Below, one piece after another: positions 30,504 to 39,863 of a stretch of DNA of 64,000 bases. How positions within the stretch are numbered: the stretch's first letter is position 1; the number at the start of each line of letters is the position of its first letter. The notes beneath the pieces are model-generated. The model searched no databases, had not been told where the DNA came from, and saw only the letters and a program-made list of their open reading frames with translations. Origin of the DNA: an uncultured Clostridia bacterium (GTDB lineage Bacteria; Bacillota; Clostridia; Oscillospirales; Acutalibacteraceae). Where the stretch lies: positions 1-64,000 of the forward strand of contig CAMVQZ010000001.1 of assembly GCA_947169745.1 (NCBI GenBank). Direction: 5' to 3'. Both the position numbers and the translations under genes were made by a program.

Positions 30504-30642
30504 ATCCAGTGCCCCTATTGCGCCGTCAGATTGTATCAAATGAACGCCGTAAACCGACGGTTTTCAAGCGAATTTGGTTTAAGGTGACGGAAAAGATGCA
30601 AGCGAGAGTGGGGCTGAGCCGTAAGGCGTGATTTATTCAGTG
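30494..30642. other. Inverted-repeat-bounded structured element between argH and argC
   Basis: CACTGAATAAATC (30494-30506) and GATTTATTCAGTG (30630-30642) are perfect 13-bp inverted repeats; nested CGCC...GGCG, CCGTCA...TGACGG, AAACC-gac-GGTTT and GGCTGAGCC pairings. Confidence 0.65.
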
Positions 30643-30681
30643 ATTCCGAAGCTTTGATGAAAAGAAAAAGAGGTAAGGAAA

Positions 30682-31719
30682 ATGAAAATAAAAGCAGGAA
30701 TTATCGGAGCAACAGGATATGCAGGCGCAGAGCTTGTACGTATTCTGCTGACTCACCCGGAGGCAGAGCTGACAGCAATAAGCTCTGTAAGCTTTGAAGG
30801 GAAAAAGCTCAGTGAGGTTTACCCTTCCTATAAGAGTCTCTGCGATATGGAATGTAAAAATCAGGACGAGGTTGTTGAGAAGAGCGATGTGATTTTTGCA
30901 GCGCTTCCTCACGGTCTTTCACAGGAGCTTGCCGCTCAGTGTGATAAAGCTGGAAAAGCCTTTATCGACCTTGGCGCTGATTTCCGCCTTGAGAGCGAGG
31001 AAGAATACAAGGAATGGTACGGCTGTGATTTTCTTGACCACGATCTTCATAAGCGTTCAGTCTACGGTCTGCCTGAGCTTTTCAGGGAGAATATTAAGGG
31101 CAAAAAAATAATTGCCAACCCAGGCTGCTATACAACAGGAGCACCGCTTGCGCTTGCACCGGTTGTAAAGGCTGGTCTTGTCAGCACTGAGGGGATCATT
31201 GTGGACTCCAAATCAGGCGTCACAGGCGCAGGAAGAAAGCCGAACCAGGGCAATCATTATCCTGAGCTTAATGAAGGCTTTCACGCATATAAGGTGGCAA
31301 ATCACAGACATACGCCGGAGATCGAACAGACTCTTTCAAAGCTTTCCGGTAATAAGGTGACTATCACCTTTGTACCGCATCTTCTTCCTGTAAACAGAGG
31401 CATAATTTCCACTTGCTATGCCCGCATAAAAGATGGTGTGACCTTTGAACAGATCAGAAAAGAATATGAGAGCTTCTATAAGGATGAGTTTTTTGTAAGG
31501 CTTCTCCCTGATGGGGCAAATGCTGATATACATAATATCAAATATTCCAATTTCTGTGATATTTCTCTTCACCACGATAAGAGAACAAATACACTGGTTG
31601 CTATTTCTGCCATTGATAATATGGTGAAGGGTGCGGCAGGTCAGGCAATTCAGAATATGAATATAATCTTCGGACTTGATGAAAAAACAGGACTTGTGAT
31701 AGTACCTCCTGCATTCTGA
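30682..31719 (+). CDS. argC: N-acetyl-gamma-glutamyl-phosphate reductase
   Basis: AGIIGATGYAGAELVRILL, NPGCYTTGAPLALAPV. Confidence 0.97.
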   Translation: MKIKAGIIGATGYAGAELVRILLTHPEAELTAISSVSFEGKKLSEVYPSYKSLCDMECKNQDEVVEKSDVIFAALPHGLSQELAAQCDKAGKAFIDLGADFRLESEEEYKEWYGCDFLDHDLHKRSVYGLPELFRENIKGKKIIANPGCYTTGAPLALAPVVKAGLVSTEGIIVDSKSGVTGAGRKPNQGNHYPELNEGFHAYKVANHRHTPEIEQTLSKLSGNKVTITFVPHLLPVNRGIISTCYARIKDGVTFEQIRKEYESFYKDEFFVRLLPDGANADIHNIKYSNFCDISLHHDKRTNTLVAISAIDNMVKGAAGQAIQNMNIIFGLDEKTGLVIVPPAF

Positions 31720-31749
31720 TAAGTCTTATCATTACGGAGGGATTTACGA

Positions 31750-32976
31750 ATGACATATAAATTTATTGATGGGTCGGTAACAGCGGCAAAGGGCTTCAAG
31801 GCCTCAGGTATACACTGCGGAATAAGAAAAAACCGTTCCAAGCGTGACATAGGCCTGATCTTTTGTGAAAACAAATGTACTGCTGCTTCCGTTTATACAA
31901 AAAACCTTGTGCAGAGCTCTCCCATAACAATAACCAGGCAGAATCTTGCAGACGGCTATGCTCAGGCTGTTATCGTAAACAGCGGGAATGCAAATACCTG
32001 TAATGCAGACGGTGATATCAAGGCAGCAAAAATGTGCCAGCTTGCCGCTGATGCACTGAATATAAATGCAGCAGATGTAATCGTTGCATCTACCGGCGTT
32101 ATCGGCCAGCCTCTTCCCATAGAGCCGATAGCCGATGGAATGGAGCAGCTTGCGGCTGAACTCACAGCGGATTTGTCCGGGGGAAGCGATTGTGCAGAAG
32201 CAATAATGACCACTGATACAAAAAAGAAGGAATGTGCTGTTCAGACTGTTATCGGAGGCAAAACAGTTACTGTCGGAGGAATTTCAAAGGGCAGCGGAAT
32301 GATCCATCCGAATATGGCAACAATGCTTTGTTTCGTTACTACAGACGCTGCTGTTTCATCCGAAATGATCCAGAAGGCTGTTTCCGCAGCTGCTGATGAA
32401 ACCTTCAATATGATCAGCATAGACGGTGATACATCGACTAATGATATGCTTTCTGTAATGGCCTCCGGTCTTGCAGGAAATGAAGAGATCAAAGAGGAAA
32501 ACGACGACTATAAGCTGTTTCTTGAAGCTCTTACAGCTGTGTGCAGAGAGCTTTCAAAGAAAATGGCCAAGGACGGCGAGGGAGCAACAAAGCTTCTCGT
32601 CTGCAAGGTAAGCGGCGCAAAGACTATGGAAGATGCAAAGGGAGTAGCCAAGTCAGTTATCTGCTCCAGTCTTTTAAAGGCTGCAATGTTCGGAGCAGAT
32701 GCAAACTGGGGTCGTGTACTCTGTGCTATCGGATATTCAGGCTGTGATGTGGATGTTCATAAGGTTGATGTATCCTTTGCGTCTGATGCCGGAAAGATCG
32801 ATGTTTGCAAAAATGGTTCAGGTATTGAATTTTCTGAAGAAGTCGCAAAAGAAATACTTGTCCGTGATGAGATAGATATCATAATCGGACTGGGAGACGG
32901 AGATTTTTGCGCAGAAGCATACGGCTGTGATCTTACATACGAATATGTAAAGATAAACGGCGATTACAGAACTTGA
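31750..32976 (+). CDS. argJ: Bifunctional glutamate N-acetyltransferase/ornithine acetyltransferase
   Basis: KGSGMIHPNMATMLCFVTTDA autoprocessing motif. Confidence 0.97.
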   Translation: MTYKFIDGSVTAAKGFKASGIHCGIRKNRSKRDIGLIFCENKCTAASVYTKNLVQSSPITITRQNLADGYAQAVIVNSGNANTCNADGDIKAAKMCQLAADALNINAADVIVASTGVIGQPLPIEPIADGMEQLAAELTADLSGGSDCAEAIMTTDTKKKECAVQTVIGGKTVTVGGISKGSGMIHPNMATMLCFVTTDAAVSSEMIQKAVSAAADETFNMISIDGDTSTNDMLSVMASGLAGNEEIKEENDDYKLFLEALTAVCRELSKKMAKDGEGATKLLVCKVSGAKTMEDAKGVAKSVICSSLLKAAMFGADANWGRVLCAIGYSGCDVDVHKVDVSFASDAGKIDVCKNGSGIEFSEEVAKEILVRDEIDIIIGLGDGDFCAEAYGCDLTYEYVKINGDYRT

Positions 32977-32983
32977 TTCGGAG

Positions 32984-33856
32984 ATGAGAACATTGAATAA
33001 TAATATATCTGATAAGGATCGTGCCAATATTCTTATACAGGCTTTGCCTTACATTCAGAGATGGTCAGGTCAGACGATCGTAATTAAATACGGCGGAAAT
33101 GCCATGATAAATGATGAATTAAAGGAAGCTGTAATGAGCGATATCGTTCTTCTCCAGCTTGTGGGAATAAACGTTGTTCTCGTTCACGGCGGCGGTCCGG
33201 AGATAAGTCAGATGCTTAAAAAGATCGGTAAAGAAAGCAAGTTTGTCAATGGTCTCAGGGTTACGGACAGAGAGACTATTGATGTTGTTCAGATGGTACT
33301 TGCCGGAAAGGTCAACAAGACTCTTGTGCAGCTTCTTGAGCAGCACAGCGGCAAAGCAATTGGTCTGTGCGGACTTGACGGAAGGATGATAATGGCTGAA
33401 AAGGTTATCGCAGCTGATGATCTGGGATTTGTTGGCGAGATCACTGAGGTCAATACCGGAGTAATCACAGACGCAACTGAAAACGGATATATTCCTATTA
33501 TCTCAACAATAGCCGGAGGCTACAACGGAGCCGTATATAACATAAATGCAGATCTTGCCGCAGCGAGAATAGCTGCAGAGCTGAGAGCTGCAAAGCTTAT
33601 CCTGATGACAGATATTCGCGGACTTCTCAAGGACAAGGATAACGAGGATACTCTTATCCCGGTAGTAAATGTCAGTGAGGTACCATCTCTCAAAAGGGAA
33701 GGCATTATATCAGGCGGTATGATACCAAAAATCGACTGCTGCGTGGAAGCAGTTAGACGAGGCGTCAAGAGAGCGCATATCATAGATGGAAGGATTGCTC
33801 ATTCTATTCTTATTGAAATGTTCTCTGATGAAGGAATAGGTACAATGTTCTATTGA
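32984..33856 (+). CDS. argB: Acetylglutamate kinase
   Basis: VIKYGGNAM, VLVHGGGPEISQML, GGMIPKIDCCVEAVRRGVKRAHIIDGR. Confidence 0.97.
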   Translation: MRTLNNNISDKDRANILIQALPYIQRWSGQTIVIKYGGNAMINDELKEAVMSDIVLLQLVGINVVLVHGGGPEISQMLKKIGKESKFVNGLRVTDRETIDVVQMVLAGKVNKTLVQLLEQHSGKAIGLCGLDGRMIMAEKVIAADDLGFVGEITEVNTGVITDATENGYIPIISTIAGGYNGAVYNINADLAAARIAAELRAAKLILMTDIRGLLKDKDNEDTLIPVVNVSEVPSLKREGIISGGMIPKIDCCVEAVRRGVKRAHIIDGRIAHSILIEMFSDEGIGTMFY

Positions 33857-33877
33857 TATTTTACCGGAGGATGATAA

Positions 33878-34213
33878 ATGTTCGGTTCTTCAATAATGCT
33901 GATCGCTGCTGTTGTTCTTGCATCAGCCGGGATCCTGCTGTTTATTCTGTCTTTTATTCTTCGTTTTATAGAAAGAGAAAAAAACAGAACAAGTAAAATC
34001 TATGTCAGTGCCGTGGTTTCAGGCTATGAAACCAAAAGGCGGTTCGGAGCTGCGCCGGAAGCTCAGGTTCCTGTTTTTAAATACAGGATAGGGAATTCAG
34101 AATACCAGAAACCAGCAGATTTCAGCAATAAGCTTGTCTTTGCAAAAAAAGGAGATACCGTGACTCTTATGTGTGCTCCTTCTTATTTATTCTCTTATCA
34201 ATTATCGTATTGA
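33878..34213 (+). CDS. Small membrane protein, DUF3592-like
   Basis: N-terminal TM then soluble domain VSAVVSGYETKRRFGAAPEAQVPVFKYRIGNSEYQKPADF; between argB and argD. Confidence 0.65.
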   Translation: MFGSSIMLIAAVVLASAGILLFILSFILRFIEREKNRTSKIYVSAVVSGYETKRRFGAAPEAQVPVFKYRIGNSEYQKPADFSNKLVFAKKGDTVTLMCAPSYLFSYQLSY

Positions 34214-34257
34214 TATTATACATTCTATGATGAAATGATAACACAGGAGGTGTTTTT

Positions 34258-35433
34258 ATGACTTTGGAAGAAGTAAAGAATAAGGAACAAAAATATATGA
34301 TGCATACCTACGGTCGTTTTGATGCAGCTCTTGTATCCGGAAAGGGTTCGGTAGCGTATGATGAAAGCGGAAAGGAATATGTAGATTTTACCAGTGGTAT
34401 TGGCGTGAATTGCCTGGGCTATTGTGACGACGGCTGGGTAAAAGCAGTTTCTGATCAGGCGTCCACCCTCCAGCATATCTCAAATCTTTATTATTCTCCT
34501 CTCCAGGGTGAGGTGTCCGAAAAGCTTATCGGACTGACCGGGTTGTCAAAGGTTTTTCTCTGCAACAGCGGAGCAGAAGCCAATGAGTGTGCTATAAAGC
34601 TGGCAAGGAAGTACAGCTTTGATAAATATGGAAAGGGAAGGAATAAGATCCTGACTCTGGTAAACTCATTCCACGGCAGAACTGTCACTACTCTTGCGGC
34701 CACCGGACAGGATGTTTTCCATGACTTTTTCTTTCCCTTTACAGAAGGCTTTGATTATGTAGAGGCGAATAACACAGAGGATCTGAAAAACAAATTTACC
34801 GATGACGTTTGCGCTGTATTTATGGAGCTGATCCAGGGCGAGGGGGGAGTGATGCCCCTTACACAGGAATTTGTTAATACAGCAGAGGAGCTTTGCAAAG
34901 AGAAAGACGCTCTTCTTATGATAGACGAGGTACAGACAGGTGTCTCAAGAACAGGAAGCGTATATTGCTTTAGCCAGTTTGGTATCAGCCCGGATGTTGT
35001 TACCTCGGCAAAGGGGCTGGGAGGCGGTTTGCCTATCGGAGCCTGCATATGCGGAGAAAAGCTTTCGGATGTTCTCGGCCCCGGTACTCACGGTACGACC
35101 TTCGGAGGAAATCCCATAGCCTGTGCTGCTGCGAAGGAGGTTCTTTCCAGGGTCACCACACCGGAGTTTCTCAGCGAAGTTGCCCAGAAGGGAGAATATA
35201 TCAGAGAGAAGCTTTCCGAAATGAAAAATGTCCGGGAGATAAGGGGAATGGGCATGATGATTGGCATTGTTACTGAAAAAGACAATGCAAAGCAGATCGC
35301 TGCAAAATGCGTAGAAAATGGTCTTTTGATTCTTACAGCGAAGAACCTGCTCCGACTTCTGCCTCCTCTTAATATCACTTATGATGAATTAGACAAGGGT
35401 CTTTCAATATTAAAAACTGTAATGGAGGAATAA
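34258..35433 (+). CDS. argD: Acetylornithine aminotransferase
   Basis: PLP class-III motifs: CNSGAEANECAIKLARKY, LMIDEVQTGVSRTG, TSAKGLGGGLPIGA. Confidence 0.93.
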   Translation: MTLEEVKNKEQKYMMHTYGRFDAALVSGKGSVAYDESGKEYVDFTSGIGVNCLGYCDDGWVKAVSDQASTLQHISNLYYSPLQGEVSEKLIGLTGLSKVFLCNSGAEANECAIKLARKYSFDKYGKGRNKILTLVNSFHGRTVTTLAATGQDVFHDFFFPFTEGFDYVEANNTEDLKNKFTDDVCAVFMELIQGEGGVMPLTQEFVNTAEELCKEKDALLMIDEVQTGVSRTGSVYCFSQFGISPDVVTSAKGLGGGLPIGACICGEKLSDVLGPGTHGTTFGGNPIACAAAKEVLSRVTTPEFLSEVAQKGEYIREKLSEMKNVREIRGMGMMIGIVTEKDNAKQIAAKCVENGLLILTAKNLLRLLPPLNITYDELDKGLSILKTVMEE

Positions 35434-35437
35434 TAAA

Positions 35438-36346
35438 ATGAAACATCTTCTCAAAATGCTGGATCTTTCTTCGGAAGAAGTAATAGAGATCCTGAACCTT
35501 GCTGATCAGCTCAAATATGAGCAGAAGCACGGCATACCGCATAAGCATCTCGAAGGAAAGTCACTGGGGCTTATCTTTGAGAAGGCATCCACAAGAACAA
35601 GGGTTTCCTTTGAGGTGGGAATGTATCAGCTGGGCGGACAGCCTATTTTCCTTTCATCAAAGGATATGCAGATAGGAAGGGGCGAGCCTGTACAGGATAC
35701 TGCAAGAGTACTTTCACGCTATCTTGATGGAATAATGATCCGCACCTTTGAACAGAAGGAGGTCGAGGATCTGGCTTCCTATGGCTCAATTCCGATAATC
35801 AATGGTCTCACAGATTTTTGTCATCCCTGTCAGATACTTGCTGATCTTATGACTATACGTGAATACAAAGGAAAGCTTGACGGTCTTAAGATGGCATTTA
35901 TCGGAGACGGAAACAATATGATGAATTCCCTTATTGTCGGCGCTCTCAAGACAGGAATGTCTATCTCAGTCGCTTGTCCGGAAGGCTATGAGCCTGATTC
36001 TCAGGTTCTTGATTTTGCAAGGGACTTCGGAGATAAATTCTCGATGTTCCGTACACCTGAGGAAGCTGTTGTTGATGCTGATGTTGTTATTACAGACGTA
36101 TGGGCATCAATGGGTCAGGAAGGTGAATCTGAGAAGAGAAAGAAGGACTTTGACGGTTATCAGGTCAATGAAAAGCTTATGTCTCTTGCAAAGCCGGATG
36201 CAATGGTACAGCATTGTCTCCCGGCTCACAGGGGTGAGGAGATTACCGAGGAAGTATTTGAGGCTCATGCTGATGAAATATTCGAGGAGGCTGAAAACAG
36301 ACTTCACGCTCAGAAGGCAGTTATGGTCAAATGCCTTGGTGACTGA
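35438..36346 (+). CDS. argF: Ornithine carbamoyltransferase
   Basis: EKASTRTRVSFEVGMYQLGG, HPCQILADLMTI, HCLPAHRGEEITEEVFE. Confidence 0.97.
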   Translation: MKHLLKMLDLSSEEVIEILNLADQLKYEQKHGIPHKHLEGKSLGLIFEKASTRTRVSFEVGMYQLGGQPIFLSSKDMQIGRGEPVQDTARVLSRYLDGIMIRTFEQKEVEDLASYGSIPIINGLTDFCHPCQILADLMTIREYKGKLDGLKMAFIGDGNNMMNSLIVGALKTGMSISVACPEGYEPDSQVLDFARDFGDKFSMFRTPEEAVVDADVVITDVWASMGQEGESEKRKKDFDGYQVNEKLMSLAKPDAMVQHCLPAHRGEEITEEVFEAHADEIFEEAENRLHAQKAVMVKCLGD

Positions 36347-36362
36347 TAAAACGATATAATAT

Positions 36363-36404
36363 AGCACCTGTGACATTAATGCATCAGCGTCACAGGTGCT
36401 TTAA
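36363..36404 (+). terminator. Rho-independent terminator after argF
   Basis: AGCACCTGTGAC...GTCACAGGTGCT, 12-bp arms then T-rich. Confidence 0.75.
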
Positions 36405-36518
36405 TTTATTCTGTGGTACATCCCGGGGATAGCTTTTGGTATTTTTTTAAGCCCGGTACTTGAAAATCATTGCCGTATAATGTAGTATATTAGGGAAGAG
36501 ATTTTAGGGAGTGATAGT

Positions 36519-37520
36519 TTGGCAAGAAAAGTTACATATATGATGGCTCGTATCCTGAAAATGAATTATTTCAAGATGTTCAAGATAGCGGGAGCCGTTT
36601 CAAAAAAATGCGATAAGTCCTTTGTTGGTGTTGTCAAGGATATGGTGCATTGCGGAATGAAATATCAGGCAGGTTATTATGATTATCAGGAATTTGAATT
36701 CTATAATCTGGACGAGGAACAAAGAGCAACATTTCTTACAAGAGGAAAAAACAACGCAATAATAATCAGATATAATGATAAGGAGTATATGGATCTTTTT
36801 GATGATAAGATAGCTTTCAATAAAAAATTCGATAAGTTTCTTAATCGTGACTGGCTAGATCTGAAGGAAACAGATCAAAAATCCTTTTCTGCATTTATGA
36901 AAAAGCATCCCGTGATAATCGCAAAGCCTGCGGACGGCATCGGAGGCATAGGGGTGGATAAATATGATATAAAGGATTTCAAGACCTCTGTGGAGCTGTA
37001 TAATGTCCTGAAAAAGAAAAAGCAGGATCTGATAGAGACCTTTATAACCCAGCATAAGGATATGAATATCCTTTATGACAAGTCTGTCAATACCATGAGG
37101 ATGTTTACCTTCTGCAAGGATGGAAAGGGTCATTTCCTCCAGGCTATTCTTAAAATAGGCAACGGCGGTGTGGTAGATAATTTCTCCAGCGGCGGAATGT
37201 ATACCTTTGTTGAGGATAACGGTGTTGTAGAGGTTCCTGCCATAGATAAAGAGGACAAGCAGTATGATAAGCATCCCGTTACTCAGACAGATATCATTGG
37301 TTTTAAGGTTCCGATGTTCAAAGAAGCTGTAGAACTTGTGGAAAGAGCTGCTGAGGTGGTCCCTCAGGTAGGTTATGTGGGCTGGGATGTAGCAATCAGC
37401 GAGGACGGCCCTGTAATTATCGAGGGCAATTCATTTCCCGGAGTATTCCAGAAGCGTGCAAGTCTTACCAAGGATAAAACAGGTATTATCCCCAAATACA
37501 GAAAATATATGGAAATATGA
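36519..37520 (+). CDS. ATP-grasp protein (sugar-transfer-associated ATP-grasp type)
   Basis: KHPVIIAKPADGIGGIGVDKYDI, GYVGWDVAISEDGPVIIEGNSFPGVF. Confidence 0.85.
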   Translation: MARKVTYMMARILKMNYFKMFKIAGAVSKKCDKSFVGVVKDMVHCGMKYQAGYYDYQEFEFYNLDEEQRATFLTRGKNNAIIIRYNDKEYMDLFDDKIAFNKKFDKFLNRDWLDLKETDQKSFSAFMKKHPVIIAKPADGIGGIGVDKYDIKDFKTSVELYNVLKKKKQDLIETFITQHKDMNILYDKSVNTMRMFTFCKDGKGHFLQAILKIGNGGVVDNFSSGGMYTFVEDNGVVEVPAIDKEDKQYDKHPVTQTDIIGFKVPMFKEAVELVERAAEVVPQVGYVGWDVAISEDGPVIIEGNSFPGVFQKRASLTKDKTGIIPKYRKYMEI

Positions 37521-37526
37521 TGTTTT

Positions 37527-37553
37527 CAGCAGGTCGGTCGGCCTGCTGTTTCT
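37527..37553 (+). terminator. Terminator
   Basis: CAGCAGG...CCTGCTG then TTTCTTT. Confidence 0.55.
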
Positions 37554-37636
37554 TTGTTTTGCAGATAAATAATACTTCGCCTGTTTTTGTGGTTGGAAGC
37601 ATAATATCCTGTTAGTCTGTAATTATTTAGACTAAT

Positions 37637-37706
37637 AGCAGGCGCATATTAAGGGTGAGTGTTGGTGATTACAGAATAAACAGGCTGACCGCGAAAAGCA
37701 ACCTGC
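37637..37706 (+). repeat. Degenerate relic of the GC-rich interspersed repeat
   Basis: GCAGGCGC...CAGAATAAACAGGCTGACCGCGAAAAGCAACCTG resembles GCAGGCGC...CAGAATAAACCAGCCGCAAGAAGCAGCCTG at 40391-40457. Confidence 0.5.
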
Positions 37707-37805
37707 AAAAAATGTAAGAAAGGGCTTTACATTTCTCAATAAAGCTGTTAAAATAAAAACAAACAATGATAAAAAATTAACAAAGAATCGGGTCGATAAA
37801 AGCAA

Positions 37806-38450
37806 ATGAATAAACATGGCAATATTTCATCTCAGGTAATAAAACGGCTGCCTCGTTACAGGCGTTTTCTGGGGGAGCTGATGGATAAGGGCGTTACAAG
37901 AATATCGTCAAGAGAGCTTTCGGATAAGATGGGGCTGACAGCCTCTCAGATACGACAGGATCTCAACTGCTTTGGCGGCTTTGGCCAGCAGGGCTATGGA
38001 TATTCAGTAGAAGGTCTTTATCTTAAAATCGGACAGATACTTGGTCTTGAAAACAGCTATAAAGCGATACTTATAGGTGCAGGAAACCTGGGTAAGGCTG
38101 TGGCTGTTCATATGTCATTTGAAAAAAAGGGTTTTTCTCTTGTAGGTATTTTTGACAATGATCCTGCAAAAATTGGCTCAGAAATAAGAGATCTTAAAGT
38201 ATGTTCCATGGATGAGCTGGAGCTATTTTGCAGTGAAAACCATGTAGATGTTGCGGTATTCTGTGTTCCCAAAACGGCTACAAAGCACATAGCTGAGAGA
38301 CTTTATAAACTTGGAGTAAAGAATTACTGGAATTTCAGTCACTATGATCTGTCTTTAGATTATGATGATATCATTGTAGAAAATGTTCATATGAATGACA
38401 GTCTGATGATACTTTGCTACAGGATCAGCAACAAAGAGCCGGAGAAATAA
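37806..38450 (+). CDS. rex: Redox-sensing transcriptional repressor
   Basis: RLPRYRRFLGELMDKGVTRISSRELSDKMGLTASQIRQDLNCFGGFGQQGYGY; NAD fold LIGAGNLGKAV. Confidence 0.96.
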   Translation: MNKHGNISSQVIKRLPRYRRFLGELMDKGVTRISSRELSDKMGLTASQIRQDLNCFGGFGQQGYGYSVEGLYLKIGQILGLENSYKAILIGAGNLGKAVAVHMSFEKKGFSLVGIFDNDPAKIGSEIRDLKVCSMDELELFCSENHVDVAVFCVPKTATKHIAERLYKLGVKNYWNFSHYDLSLDYDDIIVENVHMNDSLMILCYRISNKEPEK

Positions 38451-38454
38451 CAAG

Positions 38455-39783
38455 ATGAAACATAAGAATGTATTGACGATTAATCTGAATGATAATTCTG
38501 ATAAGAAAAAGCCTGCTACGCCCGTGGAACATATCAGGAATATCGGTGAACAGATAGTTTTTATCGTATGTGCAGTTATTATCGGATGTGTAACCGGAGC
38601 TGTATGTGCATTTTTCGGACGGGTTCTTCTAGAAGTCGGCGATATCAGAAGCAGTTATCCTGAGTATTTTATTCCTTTTTTGTGTATTGCCGGACTTGGT
38701 ATCTGTTATTTGTATGAAACCTTCGGAAGAGATGTCAGAAGAGGGATGTCTCTCATGATAGAAAGGGCAAGAGGCAGCCGTAAAGGAATCAGGTTCCGGC
38801 TTATCCCTTTCATTATTGTATCCACATGGGTGACCCATCTTTTCGGAGGCAGCGCCGGAAGAGAGGGAGTAGCAGTACAGCTCGGAGGAACTATCGGCAG
38901 CTTTTTTGCCTCAAGAGTCAGACTCAGAAACCGTTCAAGGATAAGAATTTTTACAATAACCGGAATGGCTGCCGGCTTCGGAGGTCTTTTTCAGACACCG
39001 ATAGCCGCAGTGTTTTTTTCAAATGAGCTTATCTGCGAGGAGGATTTTGAGGTATCTGCACTTCTGCCTGCACTGGTTGCGGCCTATTCGGCTTCAATGA
39101 CGTCTTCCTTCTGCGGGCTTGAAAAATTCACAGTTCCGCTCGGAGAAAATGTAAATATGAATATTGATGTTCTGTTTGTCATTCTTCTGTGTGTTTCCGG
39201 ATTATTATTCGGCTTGATGGGAACAGTTTTTTCCAGGCTTTTGTTATTCCTAAAAAACCTTTTTTCCTCTGTTATTTCCGATCCCTACAAGAGGATAGCA
39301 ATAGTAGGAGCCGGTATCAGTGTTCTCTCCCTTCTTCTCTTCAGGGGCAGATATTCCGGTCTTGGAACAAATATCATAAGTGATGTTTTTAATGATGAAA
39401 AATTCTATTACTGGGATTTTGCTGTAAAAACGATACTTACCCTTCTTACTGTATCTGTCGGATTCCAGGGAGGAGAGGTCACTCCGCTTTTCGCTATCGG
39501 AGCATCTCTTGGAGCCTTATTTGCTCTTGTCTTTAATTTGCCGGTAATGCTTTTTGCAGCCCTGGGTTATGCAGCTGTTTTCGGTTCGGCGACAAACACT
39601 CTTTTTGCTCCGATGTTTATTGGTGCAGAGGTGTTCGGGTTTGATTATATGCCCTACTTCTTTGCTGTATGTGCAATAGCTTATTTTTGCAACGGCAATA
39701 AGAGCATATATAATTCTCCTGTCGTCAGAAAAGGTTCGCTGACTTTAGATCTTAATTCCGGAAAAAGAACAATATACAAATGA
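38455..39783 (+). CDS. CLC-family antiporter, likely CLC-F (fluoride/proton) type
   Basis: GGSAGREGVAVQLGGTIGS, GFQGGEVTPLFAIGASLG; the canonical GSGIP and GIFAP motifs are absent. Confidence 0.8.
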   Translation: MKHKNVLTINLNDNSDKKKPATPVEHIRNIGEQIVFIVCAVIIGCVTGAVCAFFGRVLLEVGDIRSSYPEYFIPFLCIAGLGICYLYETFGRDVRRGMSLMIERARGSRKGIRFRLIPFIIVSTWVTHLFGGSAGREGVAVQLGGTIGSFFASRVRLRNRSRIRIFTITGMAAGFGGLFQTPIAAVFFSNELICEEDFEVSALLPALVAAYSASMTSSFCGLEKFTVPLGENVNMNIDVLFVILLCVSGLLFGLMGTVFSRLLLFLKNLFSSVISDPYKRIAIVGAGISVLSLLLFRGRYSGLGTNIISDVFNDEKFYYWDFAVKTILTLLTVSVGFQGGEVTPLFAIGASLGALFALVFNLPVMLFAALGYAAVFGSATNTLFAPMFIGAEVFGFDYMPYFFAVCAIAYFCNGNKSIYNSPVVRKGSLTLDLNSGKRTIYK

Positions 39784-39863
39784 ATATCACATTCCCCCGA
39801 GGCATAGATTAGTACCAAAGAATAAGCATCAGTGTTGTTCAATATGCCTTGAGGGAGTTTTTT

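Noticed and set aside
30494-30642. Considered as a T-box or simple rho-independent terminator
   Set aside because: No T-box sequence (AGGGTGGNACCGCG) and no T-run after the right arm; the element lies inside an apparently continuous arg operon.
37554-37805. Considered a fluoride riboswitch upstream of rex-CLC
   Set aside because: The conserved crcB motif core could not be recognised; part of the region instead resembles the interspersed repeat.
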